Shown: piece by piece, positions 41,255-41,344 of the stretch
Position numbering within the stretch: the first letter of the stretch is position 1
Layout: every line of letters begins with the position of its first letter
NCBI GenBank assembly: GCA_017503465.1
Contig: JAFVSY010000061.1
Coordinates: 1 to 41,344, forward strand
Source of the DNA: Tidjanibacter sp.
GTDB taxonomy: Bacteria > Bacteroidota > Bacteroidia > Bacteroidales > Rikenellaceae
Reading direction: 5' to 3'
DNA length: 41,344 bases
The notes under the pieces: model-generated
Seen by the model: only the letters and a program-made list of their open reading frames with translations
What the model was told of the DNA's origin: nothing
Database searches by the model: none
Program-made: the position numbers and the translations under genes

Positions 41255-41344
41255 CTAAAACTCCCACTCCTCGGGATTGCGCACCTGCCACATATTGCTC
41301 ACAGCCAATACGGCGGCCTTTTGGGCTATGGGAGCAGTGGTGTC
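41255..41344 (-). CDS. 3' end of an unidentified gene, cut by the window edge
   Basis: On the minus strand an open frame of 29 codons runs in from the right edge and ends at TAG (41257-41255) with QVRNPEEWEF. Codon use is like that of neighbouring genes and the frame leads into the dcp gap, which supports a real C-terminus. The family cannot be identified from this fragment. Confidence 0.5.
   Translation of the reverse strand, partial: DTTAPIAQKAAVLAVSNMWQVRNPEEWEF

Overview
The window looks like a chromosome segment of a Bacteroidales bacterium, most probably Alistipes or a close relative in the Rikenellaceae (inference). The signs are TAnnTTTG -7 promoter boxes with little use of Shine-Dalgarno sites, many lipoproteins with short lipoboxes, a TamL-type outer-membrane lipoprotein, a MurF-alanine racemase fusion, a PiT transporter with a PhoU-like tail, and a TGS-domain nucleoside kinase. 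It holds about 31 protein genes, one tRNA-Lys(TTT), and an unusual amount of small repetitive DNA.

Layout. 1-516: a chain of hairpins, a REP-like palindrome and a 9-nt-period array. 517-11126: a plus-strand sugar locus with an exported alpha/beta hydrolase, a FucP/NagP-type symporter, NagA, three exported Gfo/Idh/MocA proteins, an ApbE homologue, a small membrane protein and a sialate O-acetylesterase-like enzyme. 11148-13517 (minus): TamL. 13599-15700: dapF, ruvX, def and tRNA-Lys. 15904-20558: 5'-nucleotidase, nucleoside kinase, gdhA. 20779-23627: gcvT, then a four-helix-bundle gene between two self-complementary 9-nt arrays, then REP elements and a PepSY-like protein. 23753-27538 (minus): PiT and a nucleoside MFS transporter. 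27641-29569: TPM/YgcG-like protein, LemA, DUF4491-like protein. 29602-31611 (minus): pth and rmuC. 31705-35979 (plus): rpe, an ABC-F ATPase, rlmB, a YgjP-like metalloprotein. 35997-41344 (minus): an RsmI-like methyltransferase, murF-alr, an M3 peptidase and the 3' end of an unidentified gene.

How genes may work together. The 517-11126 locus reads as uptake and processing of an acylated amino sugar or a related glycoside: esterases outside the cytoplasm, a sugar symporter, cytoplasmic GlcNAc-6-P deacetylation, and periplasmic NAD(P)-type sugar oxidoreductases. No glycoside hydrolase is visible, so the substrate is unknown. Two promoters in this locus share a 27-nt element exactly 32 nt upstream of the -7 box, which suggests one regulator. 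Most of the rest is housekeeping.

The strongest candidate for something undescribed is 21886-22670. There a gene for a 23S-intervening-sequence-like four-helix-bundle protein is bracketed by two G-rich/C-rich arrays with a strict 9-nt period. Each array can fold on itself, and the two can also pair with each other around the gene. A third array of the same design lies at 160-331 without a visible partner gene.
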